DNA from: Ahaetulla prasina
Taxonomy: Eukaryota; Chordata; Lepidosauria; Squamata; Colubridae
Length of the DNA: 64,000 nt
NCBI RefSeq assembly: GCF_028640845.1
Contig: NC_080542.1
Span: forward strand, 67,283,064-67,347,063
Direction: 5' to 3'
Every line of letters begins with the position of its first letter. The first letter of the stretch is position 1. The position numbers and the translations under genes were made by a program. A model generated the notes under the pieces. It saw nothing but the letters and a program-made list of their open reading frames with translations, searched no databases and was not told where the DNA came from. This document shows, piece by piece, positions 45,095 through 57,267 of the stretch.

Positions 45095-45553
45095 CCTCCC
45101 CCTGGACAGAGGCGCTTATAACACTCATCCCAAAAGATAATACAGACAAACAACTATAAAAAACTATAGGCCAATCTCACTGTTAAATGCTGATTATAAA
45201 ATATTTGTGACAATAATGGCCGAAAGAGTCAAAAAAATATTAACTGAAATTATTCCCTCTGACCAAAATGGGTTTTTACCCAACAGACACATAAGAAATA
45301 ATCCATAAATTATAAGGAATATATTGGAATATTATGAGGCTCATCTGGAAAAATAAGCTGCACTGATATTCGTAGATGTCCAAAAAGCCTTCGATAATCT
45401 AAATTGGAATTTTCTTAACCAATTGAGTATCATGAATTTTGGGGAAAATTCGCGGGAATGATTAGGGCAATTTACTCCAACCAATCGGCAAAAATAATAC
45501 TAAATGGGGAAACAACAAGAGGAATTTAGTATATCTAAAGGGGTGAGACAGAG

Positions 45554-45790
45554 ATGCCCCTGTCCCTCCTTCTATTTATGTTATTGTTAGAAACATTATT
45601 GATACAAATTAGCCAAAAACGGGAAATAAAAGGATTGAGAATTAAAAAGGAAGAATACAAAATTCAAGCATTTGCAGATGATTTGGTCTTTATTATAGAA
45701 GATCCTCTAGAAACAGGAACCATATTATTACGGGAAATAGAAGAATTTGGCCAAGTAACAGGGCTCAAAATAAATAAAGAAAAAAACTAA
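45554..45790 (+). pseudogene. L1 (plus) RT active-site fragment
   Basis: A 78-residue frame with EYKIQAFADDLVFIIEDP (catalytic F-A-D-D) and FGQVTGLKINKEKN, the standard L1 palm text. Motif A lies upstream in another frame (IFVDVQKAFDNLNW-like text near 45370). Confidence 0.82.
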
Positions 45791-46101
45791 AATATTAATT
45801 AAGAATCTAACTAACAATTAAATAAAATAATAACAAAATTTATTTGTTTGGGGAAAAAAGCCTGAATAAGACTCAAACTTCTACAAGACTCTAGAAATAA
45901 AGGGGTTTTGGCGCCCTGGATTGGGAACTCTATTATCATGTGGCAACTGTAACATGGCTTAAAGATTGGATTCAGTTGAACAATAAAAGGGTGTTTTTGT
46001 TTTTTTGTTTTTAATTTTTGCAACAAACAAACAAAAAGAAAATACATTATTACACCCTTGTGCTATACATAAAAGGAAGATTTGGGTCTTCGGATATATC
46101 C

Positions 46102-46820
46102 TCATGATTGCCAAAATCCACGTTCTCGAGGTACAGGTACTGAAGCGTCCAATGTTCCAAGTGCAAAGTCCACAAATGGTTTCCAAGTCTTCCAAAAAAT
46201 ATCTTCTTTATACACACCACTTCTAATTTTAATATCACATGTCATTTTATCATTTAGAGCTAATTTCCACATTTCAGAATTCCACTCTTCTATTCTAAAA
46301 ATCACATCTAGTTTCCAATATCTAGCTATTATAATTCTACCTATTATAATCATAATTCTAATCAGTTCTTTTTCATATTTTGTTAATTCTATTTCCTTAA
46401 TTACCAACAATAATATAGTTTCCACTCTCAATGTTATTACTTTCCCCATCATTTCAAATATCATTTTCTCCAATTGTTGCCAAAACTTTTTAACCTTATC
46501 ACAATTATACCACATATGTTCATAAGTCCCCAATTCCATCTCACATCTCCAACATTTTTTACTGATTTTTTTATCCATTTGTGACAATCTTACTGGAGTC
46601 AAATACCATTTCAAACAACTTTATAATTGTGCTCTTTAATCCTTATAGATAAAGTTCTCATAATTCTACTCTTCCAATTCACATTCCAATCTGACTCTGG
46701 TATTTCAATATTAAGATCTTTTTCCCAATTTGTCCTCATCACTCTTTGTAATTTTTCATCAGAATTTATAATCTTATAAACCCTACTAACGAGTCCCTTT
46801 AGCCCAATTTCATCTTTCAT
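46102..46820 (-). pseudogene. Nested L1 ORF2 C-terminal region
   Basis: Two frames (46611-46820 and 46102-46614) carry MRTNWEKDLNIEIPESDWN, then KISKKCWRCEMELGTYEHMW with the L1 C-terminal zinc-knuckle pattern (CWRC...H...C), then WKPFVDFALG near the end. The knuckle cysteines are intact. Confidence 0.8.
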
Positions 46821-47854
46821 AATCCGAGATACTAAATATTCAAATTCAGTTTCACATCTATTTATCGAATAATTTTCCTTAGTTTTTTGTCCATTTTTCT
46901 ATCTGTATTTTTCAAACCAACTTAACCCTAATTTTTCAATAATTTCTTTATTCCTCCTTTCATTTCCATAACTTTTATCCAATCTCTAATAATTTCTATA
47001 TTTTCCTCTTTAATCACTTCATTCGTTTATATTATTTTTAATTGGCCAAATTCCAATTGTCTCCCCAAAAGATTATATCCGAATTAAAATTTTAACAAAT
47101 TTATTCCACATTTTACTTAATCCTTTAACCAATAACTTCTACTTACACATTTTAAATTTGCTTTATCTAAAACCACCTTGATCCAAATTTCTATATCCTT
47201 TAACTCTAAGTCTCTCCAATAGTTATCTTCACCTTTAATATTTTTACCACTATCCGGATACCATACGCACAATAATAATTAAATAATTTGGGGATTCCTA
47301 ATCCACCTTCCTTTTGATTTTGATACCACATTTTCTTCACTAATCTAGGTCTTTTGCCACCATTACAAAATTTATCCAGTTTTTCTGATATCCTTCAATA
47401 TCTTTCTCTGTCAAATTTAGTGGTAGCATCTCGAATAAGAAGTTGAACTTAGGCAGCAACATCATCTTACACATTGCAATTCTACCAAACCAAGACAACT
47501 TTAAAATTTTATATTTATCTATCTTCTTCTCAATTTCGTTAATCACCACATCATAATTAAGTTTTTCAATTCTTTAACCTTAAGTGAAAGCACTATACCC
47601 AAATATTTCAATGTGTTTTAATCCTTATCCCAAATTGCTCTTGCATATTCTCAGACTCATTACCATTACTATCCATCAATAATTCTGACTTTGACCAATT
47701 TACTTTCAATCCTGTCATTTCCTCAAATTCTATCAAATGCTTATATATCTTTTCAGATCTTTCTCTACATTTTCAAAATAATTAAAGTATCATCCATACA
47801 AATTTATCTTATACCCTTATATCCTTCTAATTCTTCATCTTTTCTATCATTTTG

Positions 47855-48340
47855 TCAATATTTCCATAGCCAATAAAAATAATGTTGGGGACAGGGACAT
47901 CCTTGTCTCGTACCAGCTTCTAATTTTATCTCTTCAGTTAATATTCCATTCACCTTCACTCTTGCACTGCTCTTTTGGTACAATTTTGAAATAACATGTA
48001 TAAACTTATTACCAAAGCCTAAAGCCTCCACAATTACTTTAATAGTTTCCCATTGTACAGAATCAAAAGCTTTAAAAATATCCAATGATACTATACCAAT
48101 TTTATCACCATTATATTCAGCTACATCTATAATATTTAATACTCTTCTAACAATATCACTCATGTATCTACCCTTCACAAAACCTACTTGATTATAACTT
48201 ATATATCTATCTATAAATCTATTTAATCTATTACTTATAATAGCAGTAAATATCTTTGCATCCTGATTAATTAAAGAAATGGGCCGATAGGACTCAATCC
48301 TTTCTAAATCTTTATCTGGTTTAGGAATTAGGGATATCAC
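47855..48340 (-). pseudogene. Nested L1 RT palm, first part
   Basis: SYRPISLINQDAKIFTAIIS, GIVSLDIFKAFDSVQW (motif A Asp) and AGTRQGCPCPQ are present. The frame breaks before the YxDD site. Near 47790 the DNA reads as if two bases were lost from the Y-A-D-D codons, so the active site is destroyed. Confidence 0.85.
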
Positions 48341-48744
48341 CGTTCTATTCCATGACGAAGGTACTTCCCACCATGTAATATTCCATTGAATAATTTTTGC
48401 AGTCTTGGTATTATTAATTCTTTAAATTCTTTATAAAACTCAACAGGTAATCCATCCTCACCTGGAGCTTTCCCTAATTTTAATTTTTGTATTATTCCAT
48501 TAATCTCATCTTGTGTTATATCTTCTTCCATCAATTCCTTATATGTTTGATCAATTTTCACCACATACTTTTCTAAATAGCTTTGCAATTTTCCCCGATT
48601 AATTGGTTTCTTTGAATATAGATTCTGAAAAAAGTTTCTAACCACTTCACATTTCTCTAATTTTTTATAACATCTTATACCTCTATCATCTATCAAAACT
48701 CCAATTTCTCTCTTCTCTCTTTTATCTTTCGCCATCTTTGCCAA
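48337..48744 (-). pseudogene. Nested L1 RT N-terminal part
   Basis: A 135-residue frame with QDEINGIIQKLKLGKAPGED, GLPVEFYKEFKELIIPRLQK and NGILHGG, which is L1 RT entry text (KSPGPDG-type block). Confidence 0.85.
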
Positions 48745-48791
48745 TAATTTAGAATTTCTATTACTAAATTCAAAAATTCCTATTTAAAATC

Positions 48792-49325
48792 TCAAATTTC
48801 TTTTACTAACTCTGTATCTTCTTCTATCATTTTATTTCTTAACATATTAAGCTCCTGAAGAATTTTTTTCTTTAGTAAGCAAAATTGATTTTCCAATTCT
48901 TTAATCTGATTTTTATCTCTTTCCATTTTAATTTTATAATTTTTATATTTCCTACTTGATAATTTGATACTCTCCCCTCTAAACACCGCTTTCATCGCAT
49001 CCCAAACAATTTCAAATTTAACCTCCCCGTTATCATTTAATCTCCAACTTTCCTCCAATTTTTTAAGTATCCATTTTTTATCCTTTTCATTTTTATACAA
49101 TTTCTCGTCATATCTCCAATAGCTTCTTTTTTTCTCAAAATTAAAATCTAAGTCCACCATAACTTCTGCATGATCAGAATCTTTAAAAATTCCCACGTCT
49201 ACCTTATCCACATTGTTCAACAAATCTTTAGAAAGAAAAATATAATCAATTCTAGAATATGTATTGTATATCTTAGAGAAGAAAGTGTATACTCTCTCAA
49301 TTCCTTTAACCTCTCTCCAGAGGTT
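48792..49325 (-). pseudogene. Nested L1 endonuclease end and linker
   Basis: The frame contains SRIDYIFLSKDL and FKDSDHAEVMVDL (the SDH catalytic motif of APE-type endonuclease) after a truncated start. A K/E-rich linker follows (ENQFCLLKKKILQELNML). The first residues upstream of 49325 belong to the host sequence, not to this L1. Confidence 0.85.
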
Positions 49326-50597
49326 AAAGGGTGTTAACATTAGAGGGCCACAATCTCCAACTCGGCTGGCATGCATTCCTCTGGGAGTGGAAAAACAAAG
49401 CCCATGCATATTTTCAGAGACACTTAGTGAGGAATGCCTTGATAAGCATCTGGGAAAAAATTAGGAAAAATCATTATATGAAAATTACAGTTTTGATATC
49501 AACAATGGAGGCTATGGTTTATCCAAATGTATTAAACCTAAATAAGGTAGTGAGATACATAGAATTATTGGATGAACGAGGAGAATTAAAATCTGATCAG
49601 GAACTAAGGAATGAAGGAATAAAGATTGATTAGTGGTCCTACCATCAAATTAGGACAAGGTATAAAAAAGATTTAGAACAGTATGACATTTATGGAAGAC
49701 AATTGGAATTGGATAAAATACTGCTAGGGACAGGAGAAAAATGATTATAAAAGCATACAATTTCTTCCTAAGATTCAAAATGGAAGAAGAAACTGTATAG
49801 GAGACAATGTATTGAATAGTACAATAGTATTGAATTGACCATTGGGATAAATTATGGAGAAAAATTATACACCAACGATGTCAGCAGCCTACAAGGAGAA
49901 CCTCTATAAGATGTTTTATTGTTGGCATTTGCCCCCAGTGAGAATGGCCAAAATGTTTCCAAACTGTTCACCTGAATGCTGGAGATATAAATGTAAACAG
50001 GGAACTTTCTGTCACATGTGGACCTGCTCAAAAGGCAGAAAGTATTGACATAAAATAAGGGAGTGGTTGGAAGAAATTACTGAACAAAAGATTGATTTGA
50101 AGCCAAAACTATTCTTATTGGGTATTTTAGATGGGAAAATGGCAAAAAAGCTCCAATATATAATATTACACATATTAACGGCAACCAGAATCATTTTTGC
50201 ACAAAATTAGAAACAGACTAATATCCCTTCAGAGACAATGATAGTAAGAAAGGTATATGAATGTGCAGAGATAGATAAATTGACGATGGAATTGAAAGAG
50301 AGAGAAGACTCGGAGTACTACCAAGTTTGGAGTAGATGGTATATATGGCTAGAGAACAGGAATAAAACTATTGTATAAGAACTAAATAATATTGATGATA
50401 ATAGGATTGCATTGTATCTATGTGTAAATATTACTACAATTCAAATGACTCTAATATAGGATAATGAACCATAGAAATAGAACTTATGTAAATTTGAATG
50501 TTATGGATGATATTGATACCGATATGGAAATGCTGTAAGAAGTGAAAATTTGTTTTTTAATGTTGAAAAAATGTAATAAAAATTTATTTAAAAAAAT

Positions 50598-50661
50598 AAA
50601 TAAATTTACTTCCTCTTTCCTGTAGCAGCTCTTTAAGTTGGAAGATTGGTGTCATGTCTCC
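50598..50661. repeat. 64-bp duplication flanking the L1, right copy
   Basis: This is the partner of 45031-45094. It directly follows the A-rich end of the plus-strand L1. Confidence 0.88.
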
Positions 50662-52350
50662 TGTTGATCTTCTCTTTGTTAAGCTAAATATACCTAGTTA
50701 TTTAGCTGTTATTCATAGGATTTAGCTTGCAGATCCCTTATTATCTTTGGTGCTCTTCTTTGCACTTTTTAAAAGGTCTCAGTGTCTTTTTTATATTGTG
50801 ACCAGAACTGGATGCAGTATTCCAGATATGGCTATATCAATAGAGCAGTCTTCTTGATCTTAATGCTCTTCATCTGTTGATGCAGCCAAAGACTGTATTT
50901 TTTTTTTTTTGGCAGTTGCAGCATGCTGCTGATTTATACTTAGGCATTGGCCCACCAGGACACCTAGATCCCTCTTATAGGCACTAAGTGTACTAGTTAC
51001 TGGACATCTGAATTTTCCTGCCTAATGCAGGAACTTAACTTTTCTCTAGACTGAACTGCATCTTATTAAATAGGGTTCAATGCTCTAGTCTGTGAAGTTT
51101 CTTCTGAATCTTGAGCCTACCTTCTGAAGTATTAGCAATTTCCACCAGTTTTGTGTGTTCCCCCAATTTGATGAGTGCCCCTTCAACCTCCTCATCTAGA
51201 TCATTTATGAAAATGTTGAAGAATATTGGGCCCAAGAAAGAACCTTGAGAAACCCACTTCATACTTCACTCCACATAGATATAATTACATTTAAGATTAC
51301 ATGCTGGGTGCAGTTGATTAGTCAACTGTGTTCATTTGATAATGGTACTACCTTTTCTTACCAAGAATTAGTACTTTATTAAATACTTATTAAAAACTAA
51401 GTATACTATATCCAGAGCATCTCCTTGGTTTACTAATTTATTCATTTTATCAAAGAAGGCAATAAGACTTGTTTGGCATGATTTGTTCTTAACAAACTCA
51501 TGCTGGCTTCTAGTAACCACTTTATTCCTTCTAAATGTTCATAAATTGAAGCTTGCTTATCTTTTCAGGATTTTCTGAGGTATTAATCAGATATCAAGTA
51601 GATTGGTCTACAGTCTCCTGGATCCATCTTTCACCCCTATTAAGAATTGGAACTACATCAGTTCTTTTCCTGTCCTCTGGCAGTATCTCCCATGTTCCAG
51701 GAGCTCTCAAAAGATTTCATTCCATGGTTTGTGAAATTGCATATGTCAGTTTCTTCTGGGGTGTACAGACAAGGAGATTTGAATTAATTCAGACCAGCTA
51801 AGTATCCTCTAACCATTCCTTAGTTATTTTTATTTATTATTAAATTTTATTTACCACCCATCTCACTTTTTGAGGTGACTTAACTTTTATTTCACTTCTG
51901 TTTCCCTCAGTGCTGTTTTTGACAGGTTTGCCTATTTTTTTCCTTTGCATAAAGACAAATGCAGAAAAAGAATTAAGAGGTTCTGCTTTCTCCTTGCTGT
52001 CTGTCATCTTGCCATCTTTTCTTACTAGTAGACCAACCATTTCCTTGATATTTTTTATTGCTCCTTACAGATTGAAAGATTTTTTTCCTTGCCATATGTT
52101 GCATATTTTAGTTCACCCTGAATCTTAAGCTTCCTGACTCCTTCCTTGCAGTTTTAGGCTGGTATTCTTTGCTGGTATTCTACTCTAGTTACAAGCTCCT
52201 TTTCCCCTTTTTTATACTTGTCTCTTTTGTCCCTTAGCAACCATGCTAGTCTCATCTTGTTTTTTCTCTCTGTGGTATTGTTTTTGATTGGTCATTTATT
52301 ATTTCATTTTTTCAGAGTTTCCCAAGCGTTTGGAACTGTTTTTGCCTCTA
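50662..52350 (-). mobile_element. Old CR1 LINE, middle part (RT region)
   Basis: Decayed CR1 coding sequence on the minus strand. At 51077-51262 it reads [20 protein letters not shown] then LGEHTKL, where the FADDTKL catalytic aspartates of copies 1 and 2 have become G-E-H. At 51840-52040 the text is MVGLLVRKDGKMTDSKEKAE of the linker. Many stops. It is interrupted on the right by the L2. Confidence 0.85.
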
Positions 52351-52379
52351 TTTATTTATTTATTTATTAAATTTTTATA

Positions 52380-52408
52380 CCGCCCTTCTCCCGAAGGACT
52401 CAGGGCGG
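52380..52408 (-). promoter_or_regulatory. L2 3' stem-loop
   Basis: This is the reverse complement of 40914-40942 without change. It lies just before the (TTTA)n tail of the L2. Confidence 0.75.
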
Positions 52409-52544
52409 TGTACAGCCAAAAATAAAAAACAGAATATATACAATTAAGACAACATTTAAAACATAGCAGATTATAAAGGCTGATAATTAAAAAATTTAGA
52501 TTTAAAATTTTAAAATATTAAGAAAACCCAATTAAAATTCAACA

Positions 52545-53690
52545 CTAATTATGCCAGTCCGCTTGAATAAATAAATATGTTTTGAGCTCACGACGGAAGG
52601 TCCGAAGATCAGGCACTTGACGCAGGCCAGGGGGAAGTTCGTTCCAGAGCGTCACTGCCCCCACAGAGAAGGCCCTACTCCTGGGGGCCGCCAGCCGACA
52701 CTGTTTGGCGGACGGCACCCTGAGGAGACCCTCTATGTGAGAGCGTACAGGTCGGTGGGAGGCAAAGGGTAACAGCAGGCGGTCTCGTAAGTACCCGGGT
52801 CCTAAGCCATGGAGCGCTTTAAAGATGGTAACCAAAATCTTGAAGCGCACCCGAAAAACCATAGGAAGCCAGTGCAGACTACGGAGCAGTGATGTCACGT
52901 GGGAGCCACGAGCGGCTCCCGTTACTACTCGCGCAGCTGCATTCTGGACTAACTGTAGCCTCCGGGTGCACCTCAAGGGCAGCCCCATGTAGAGAGCATT
53001 GCAATAATCCAGCCTAGACGTAACCAGAGCGTGAGTGACCGTGCATAAGGCATCCCGGTCAAGGAAGGGACGCAACTGGTGGACCAAGCGAACTTGGTAA
53101 AAGGCCCTCCTGGAGATGGCCGCCAGATGTTCATCGAAGGACAGCCGTCCATCCATGAGGACGCCCAAGTTGCGAACCACCTCCTTTGGGGCCACTAACT
53201 CGCCCCACACAGTCAGCTGCGGATGCAGCTGACTGTACCGGGATGCCGGCATCCACAGCCACTCCGTCTTGGAGGGATTGAGCTTGAGTCTGTTTCTCCC
53301 CATCCAGACCCGTACAGCTTCCAGGCACCGGAACAGCACTTCGACCGCTTCGTTGGGGTGGTCCGGGGTGGAAAAGTACAGCTGAGTATCATCAGCGTAC
53401 AGATGATAACTCACCCCGAAACCACTGTTGACCTCACCCAGTGGCTTCATATAGATGTTGAACAGGGTAGGCGAGAGAATCAACTCCTGAGGCACCCCAC
53501 AAGTGAGGCGCCTCGAGGACGACCTCTGCCCCCCTGTCAACACCGTCTGCGACCGGTCAGAGAGATAGGAGGAGAACCACCAATAAACGGTGCCCCCCAC
53601 TCCCAATCCCTCCAACCGGCGCAGCAGGATACCATGGTCGATGGTATCAAAACCGCTGAGAGATCTAATAGGACCAAGGCAGAGGAGCAA
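52545..53690 (-). pseudogene. L2 reverse transcriptase and C-terminus
   Basis: The 381-residue frame begins in motif A ([12 protein letters not shown], with the catalytic Asp) and has CGVPQELILSPTLFNIYM and HLYADDTQLYF (Y-A-D-D at about residues 98-101). RLDYCNALYMGLPLRCTRRL, FKILVTIFKALHGLGPGYL and LWNELPPGLRQVPDLRTFRR complete the conserved L2 C-terminus. The stop at 52545 looks natural. The upstream RT residues lie in the overlapping frame, so one frameshift near 53600-53640 separates them. Confidence 0.92.
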
Positions 53691-54403
53691 CCCCTGGCCC
53701 TGGCCCTCCAGAGGTCATCCACCAACGCGACCAAAGCCGTCTCCGTGCTATAACCGGGTCGGAAGCCGGACTGGAATGGATCTAGATAGACAGCTTCATC
53801 CAGGTGCCGGGGGAGCTGCCATGCAACCACACTCTCTACAACCTTCGCCACAAAGCGAAGGTTGGAGACTGGACGATAATTTCCCAAAATAGCTGGGTCC
53901 AGGGAAGGCTTCTTGAGGAGAGGTCTCACCACCGCCTCTTTCAAGGCGGCGGGGAAAACCCCTTCCATCAAAGAAGCATTTATAATCCCCTGGAGCCAGC
54001 CTCGTGTCACTTCCTGAGCAGCCAGCACTAACCAGGAAGGACACGGGTCCAGTAAACATGTAGTTGCATGTAACCTCCCCAGCAACCTGTCCACATCCTC
54101 GAGAGCCACAGAATCAAACTCATCCCAAATAACCTCAACAAGACGTGTCTCTGTCATCTCGGCTGGATCATCGCAATCTTGGTCCAAACTATCCCAAAGT
54201 TGAACGATTTTATCATATAGATAACCGTTAAACTCCTCAGCTCGTCCCTGTAAGGGGTCATCCCGTCCCTCTTGATGAAGGAGGGAACGGGTCACCCGAA
54301 ACAAGGCGGCCGGGCAGTTATCTGCCGATGCAATGAGGGTAGAAACGTAGGAACGCTTCGCCTCCCTCATTGCCACTAGGTAGGTCCTAGTAAAAGACCT
54401 CAC
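53640..54403 (-). pseudogene. L2 linker and RT N-terminal part
   Basis: The frame has [60 protein letters not shown] and [20 protein letters not shown] to LVLLDLSA, the start of motif A. It then shifts out of frame into the next L2 frame, and beyond about 53640 its codons are out-of-frame readings. Confidence 0.9.
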
Positions 54404-54447
54404 TAGTGTCCGATCAGCCTCGGAACGGCTAGACCTCCAAGTACTCT

Positions 54448-55029
54448 CTAGGCGTCTTCTCTGGCGTTTATCTCTCTCAGCTCCTCGGAAAACCAGGGAG
54501 CCAAGTGAGATCTACGCCGGGTCAGAGGCCGCAAAGGCACGACACGGTCCAAAGCCCCAGCCGCGGCCCGTTCCCAGGCTGCAACCAGTTCTTCAGTCGT
54601 GCCGTGGGTAAGATCCTCAGGAAATGGCTCAAGCTCCGTCAGGAACCTCTCCGGATCCATCAGGCGCCTGGGACGGAACCAATGCATTGGCTCCGTCTCC
54701 CTGCGGTGGTGAGCGGCGGTCCGAAAGTCTAGGCGAAGAAAAAAATGATCTGACCATGATACCGGTTCCTTCACTATATCTCCTAAATCCAGATCATTTA
54801 CCCACTGACCAGAGATAAAAATCAGGTCTAGCGCGCCTCCCCCGATGTGTGTAGGGCCATCAGTTACTTGAATCAGGTCCAAGGCCGTCATGGAGGCCTG
54901 GAACTCCTGAACCACCCTTGACGACAAGCCGGCCGATGGCAAATTGAAATCCCCCAAGACCAAAAGTCTGGGAATCTCAACCGCCACGCCAGCCAGCACC
55001 TCTAGTAGCTCAGGTAGGGCTGTAGTCAC
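54448..55029 (-). pseudogene. L2 endonuclease C-terminal half
   Basis: RLLVLGDFNLPSAG (GDFN motif), TDGPTHIGGGALDLIFISGQ and WSDHFFLRLDF (SDH motif) mark an APE-type endonuclease. It is truncated before the N-terminal catalytic residues. A frame break near 54445 separates it from the linker. Confidence 0.9.
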
Positions 55030-55046
55030 GCAGCAAGGAGCCAGGT

Positions 55047-55262
55047 ACGTGATCTAGATTTCCATTCATGTTATCCTTTCAATCTTTTTCTCTTAATTTT
55101 TTGAAATCAAAGTTCTTAAAATCTAGAACATTATTCAACCTTGTTCATTTACCCTTCTCTACATTGTGGTGAATCCTAATATGGCTTAATTGCTCACCAT
55201 CAAAATTCCTTATAGCTTTCACTCCTGTCTCTACTTCATCTCCATGAATTAATAATTTGTCA
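55047..55262 (-). mobile_element. Old CR1 LINE, endonuclease part right of the L2
   Basis: Minus-strand text GDEVETGVKAIRNFDGEQLS, then LNNVLDFKNFDFKKLRE, aligns with the CR1 copy 1 block between its LILTKRDE and RTNFSKLRE. This confirms that the L2 split one CR1. Confidence 0.8.
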
Positions 55263-55350
55263 GAGTGTCAGGCTTCTAGAAATTCCCTGCCGTTTTTGGA
55301 CTTGGCTTGGTCTAGGATAGTCACAGTTTCCATTGCAATTCCATGTAGGC
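55263..55350 (-). mobile_element. Penelope-like element 2, inverted fragment at its head
   Basis: In reverse complement, GACCAAGCCAAGTCCAAAAA and TTTCTAGAAGCC match GATCAAGCCAAGTCCAAAAA and TTTCCAGAAGCC at 57448-57490, inside the GIY-YIG region of the same element. It lies directly before the forward coding start. Confidence 0.75.
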
Positions 55351-56142
55351 ACACTTCCACGAAGGAGCAAGTTTTCTTCCTATAAGAATACCTATGACAG
55401 CATGCCCTACCTACCAGTGTTAGATACAAACCTCCAATCAACTGTTCATCTGGATGGAAATTAGCTCAAGAAAATGAACCTCAAGGAGTAGTTGGAACAG
55501 ACTACCACATCAGAGCACCTGGAGAGACTGGCCACTACCATCCTAAGAATTTTCTAGAGACATGCCAGAAAAAGAAATACTAAGCTGCAAAGCAAACTCC
55601 TCAAACTCAATTCTAGAACCAAAGAAGCACCAAAGCCTGAATGGGTAGTCAGCATGTCCAGCCATCCACTATCCACTGCAGAAAAAAAGATTCTTTAGAA
55701 GGGACTTAACTGTAGCACAGATGATGCCAGTCAGCTGGAATTCTTTGCAGCTGTGTAAGGAGCATTTAAAACTATTCGGCCTCCCACCGAAGTCTAAGAA
55801 AATATCAGACAAACCATCACTCCACAGACAAGAACAAGACAGAAACAGAATCCTGTCACAACTGAGGACAAAGCAGTTCTCAGAAACTTACAAAAGGACC
55901 AGACTATTATCATCATTCCCACAGATAAAGGCCAAACCACGGGATATAAATGCAAATTAAAAAAAAAAAAAAAAAAAAAAAAGATCACAGTATTTACAAA
56001 AAACAAAAGAACTATTAGAAGACAAAAAAATAAATAAATCCAGTGAACATTAACGCAATACAAAAACTAGATAACTGGATCAAGAGAACTCTCAGAAATG
56101 CCAAATTACCAAAGAGGAACAGTAGCAGATGAGAAGCTTCTT

Positions 56143-56752
56143 TAGATTATTATTATTATTATTTATTAAATTTTTATACCGCCCTTCTCCCGAAGGACTC
56201 AGGGCGGTGTACAGCCAAAAATAAAATACAGAATATGTACAGTTAAAAATGAATTAAAATATAGCAAAATTACGAAAACGGCTGATAATTAAAATTAAAA
56301 TTTAAAATATTTAAAATATTAATAAAACCCCAATTTAAAATCAAACTATTATGCCAGTCCCGCTTGAATAAATAAAATATGTTTTTAGCTCACGACGGAA
56401 GGTCCGAAGATCAGGCACTTGACGTAGGCCAGGGGGGAGTTCATTCCAGAGCATCGATGCTCCCACAGAGAAGGCCCTACTCCTGGGGGCCGCCAGCCGA
56501 CATTGTTTGGCGGACGGCACCCTGAGGAGACCCTCTCTGTGAGAGCGTACGGGTCGGTGGGAGGCATAGGGTAACAGCCCGGGTCCTAAGCCATGGAGGA
56601 CTTTAAAGGTGGTAACCAAAATCTTGAAGTGCACCCGAAAGACCACAGGAAGCCAGTGCAGACTACGGAGCAGTGGTGTTACATGGGAGCCACGCGCGGC
56701 TCCCGTTACTACTCGCACAGCTGCATTCTGGACTAACTGCAGCCTCCGGATG
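56143..56752 (-). mobile_element. L2 LINE 3' end (minus) inside PLE 2
   Basis: Same L2 family as 52.4-55.0 kb: stem-loop at 56179-56207, ORF2 C-terminal frame 56341-56718 (GLRQVPDLRTFRRELKTYF, RVVTGAARGSHVTPLLRSLH). It is truncated on the right at about 56752, in the text CAGCCTCCGGATG. A small internal loss removes about five codons near 56576 relative to the longer copy. Confidence 0.92.
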
Positions 56753-57267
56753 CCCTAAAATACACCAGTCTGACATACCTTTTTGTCCAAACATATCATT
56801 ACATCATTTTGTATGTATGGATACCTACATACAACATACCTGCATACAACAAGAATAAACAAGTTTGGGTGCAAACACAAAAGGATGTAAACATTTCATC
56901 AACTCTCCAGTTTCAGGGCCTTCAAACAATCAAGAGATGTAACTATAGATGAGGATGAAATCATGGTCTCATTTGATGTCATAGCACTGTTCCTGCCCAT
57001 AGATCCAGAATTAGCCAAAGACTCAATGACATTTCTCCACAGCACACATGACTTAGCTGAGTACATGAAGATTGAAACCCAATTCAGAACAACCAATACA
57101 AGCGCTAAAAATAATAACACTACCATATATCAAGAACAACTCATAAACCATCAACAGTCTTCTACAACCACATGGAATCAGAGTAGCACACAAGCCAACT
57201 AAAGTCCTTCAAAACATCCCAAGTAAACCAAAGACCCAGCAATGTTTTTATCAGAAATAAAAACAGG

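Larger units (their letters stand above)
45986..49335 (-). mobile_element. L1 LINE (minus) nested in the plus L1
   Basis: The insert is 45996-49325, flanked by the 10-mer AAAGGGTGTT at 45986-45995 and 49326-49335. Its poly(A), seen as a T-rich run, is at the left end (45996-46018). From right to left come endonuclease end, linker, RT and the C-terminal zinc-knuckle region. It is 5'-truncated inside the endonuclease. The host L1 codons read on across the insert, which proves the order of events. Confidence 0.92.
45095..50597 (+). mobile_element. L1 LINE (plus), 5'-truncated, split by another L1
   Basis: It begins inside RT (ALITLIPKDNTDKQ-like text near 45114, then FVTIMAERVKKILTEIIPSD) and keeps the active site AFADDLVFI near 45670. 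It passes through CTWLKDWIQLNNKR-like text at 45955-45990. There the inverted L1 is inserted. It resumes with VLTLEGHNLQLGWHAFLW at 49331, continues to 3' UTR text and ends in an A-rich tail at about 50575-50597. Frames are broken throughout. Confidence 0.88.
52351..55046 (-). mobile_element. L2 LINE (minus) inside the old CR1
   Basis: A long 5'-truncated L2: 3' tail (TTTA)n at 52351-52368, 3' stem-loop at 52380-52408, RT (52545-53690), linker (53537-54403) and endonuclease (54448-55029). It is GC-richer than the surroundings. CR1 text is present on both sides. Frames are long, with only a few breaks, so it is fairly young. Confidence 0.92.
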
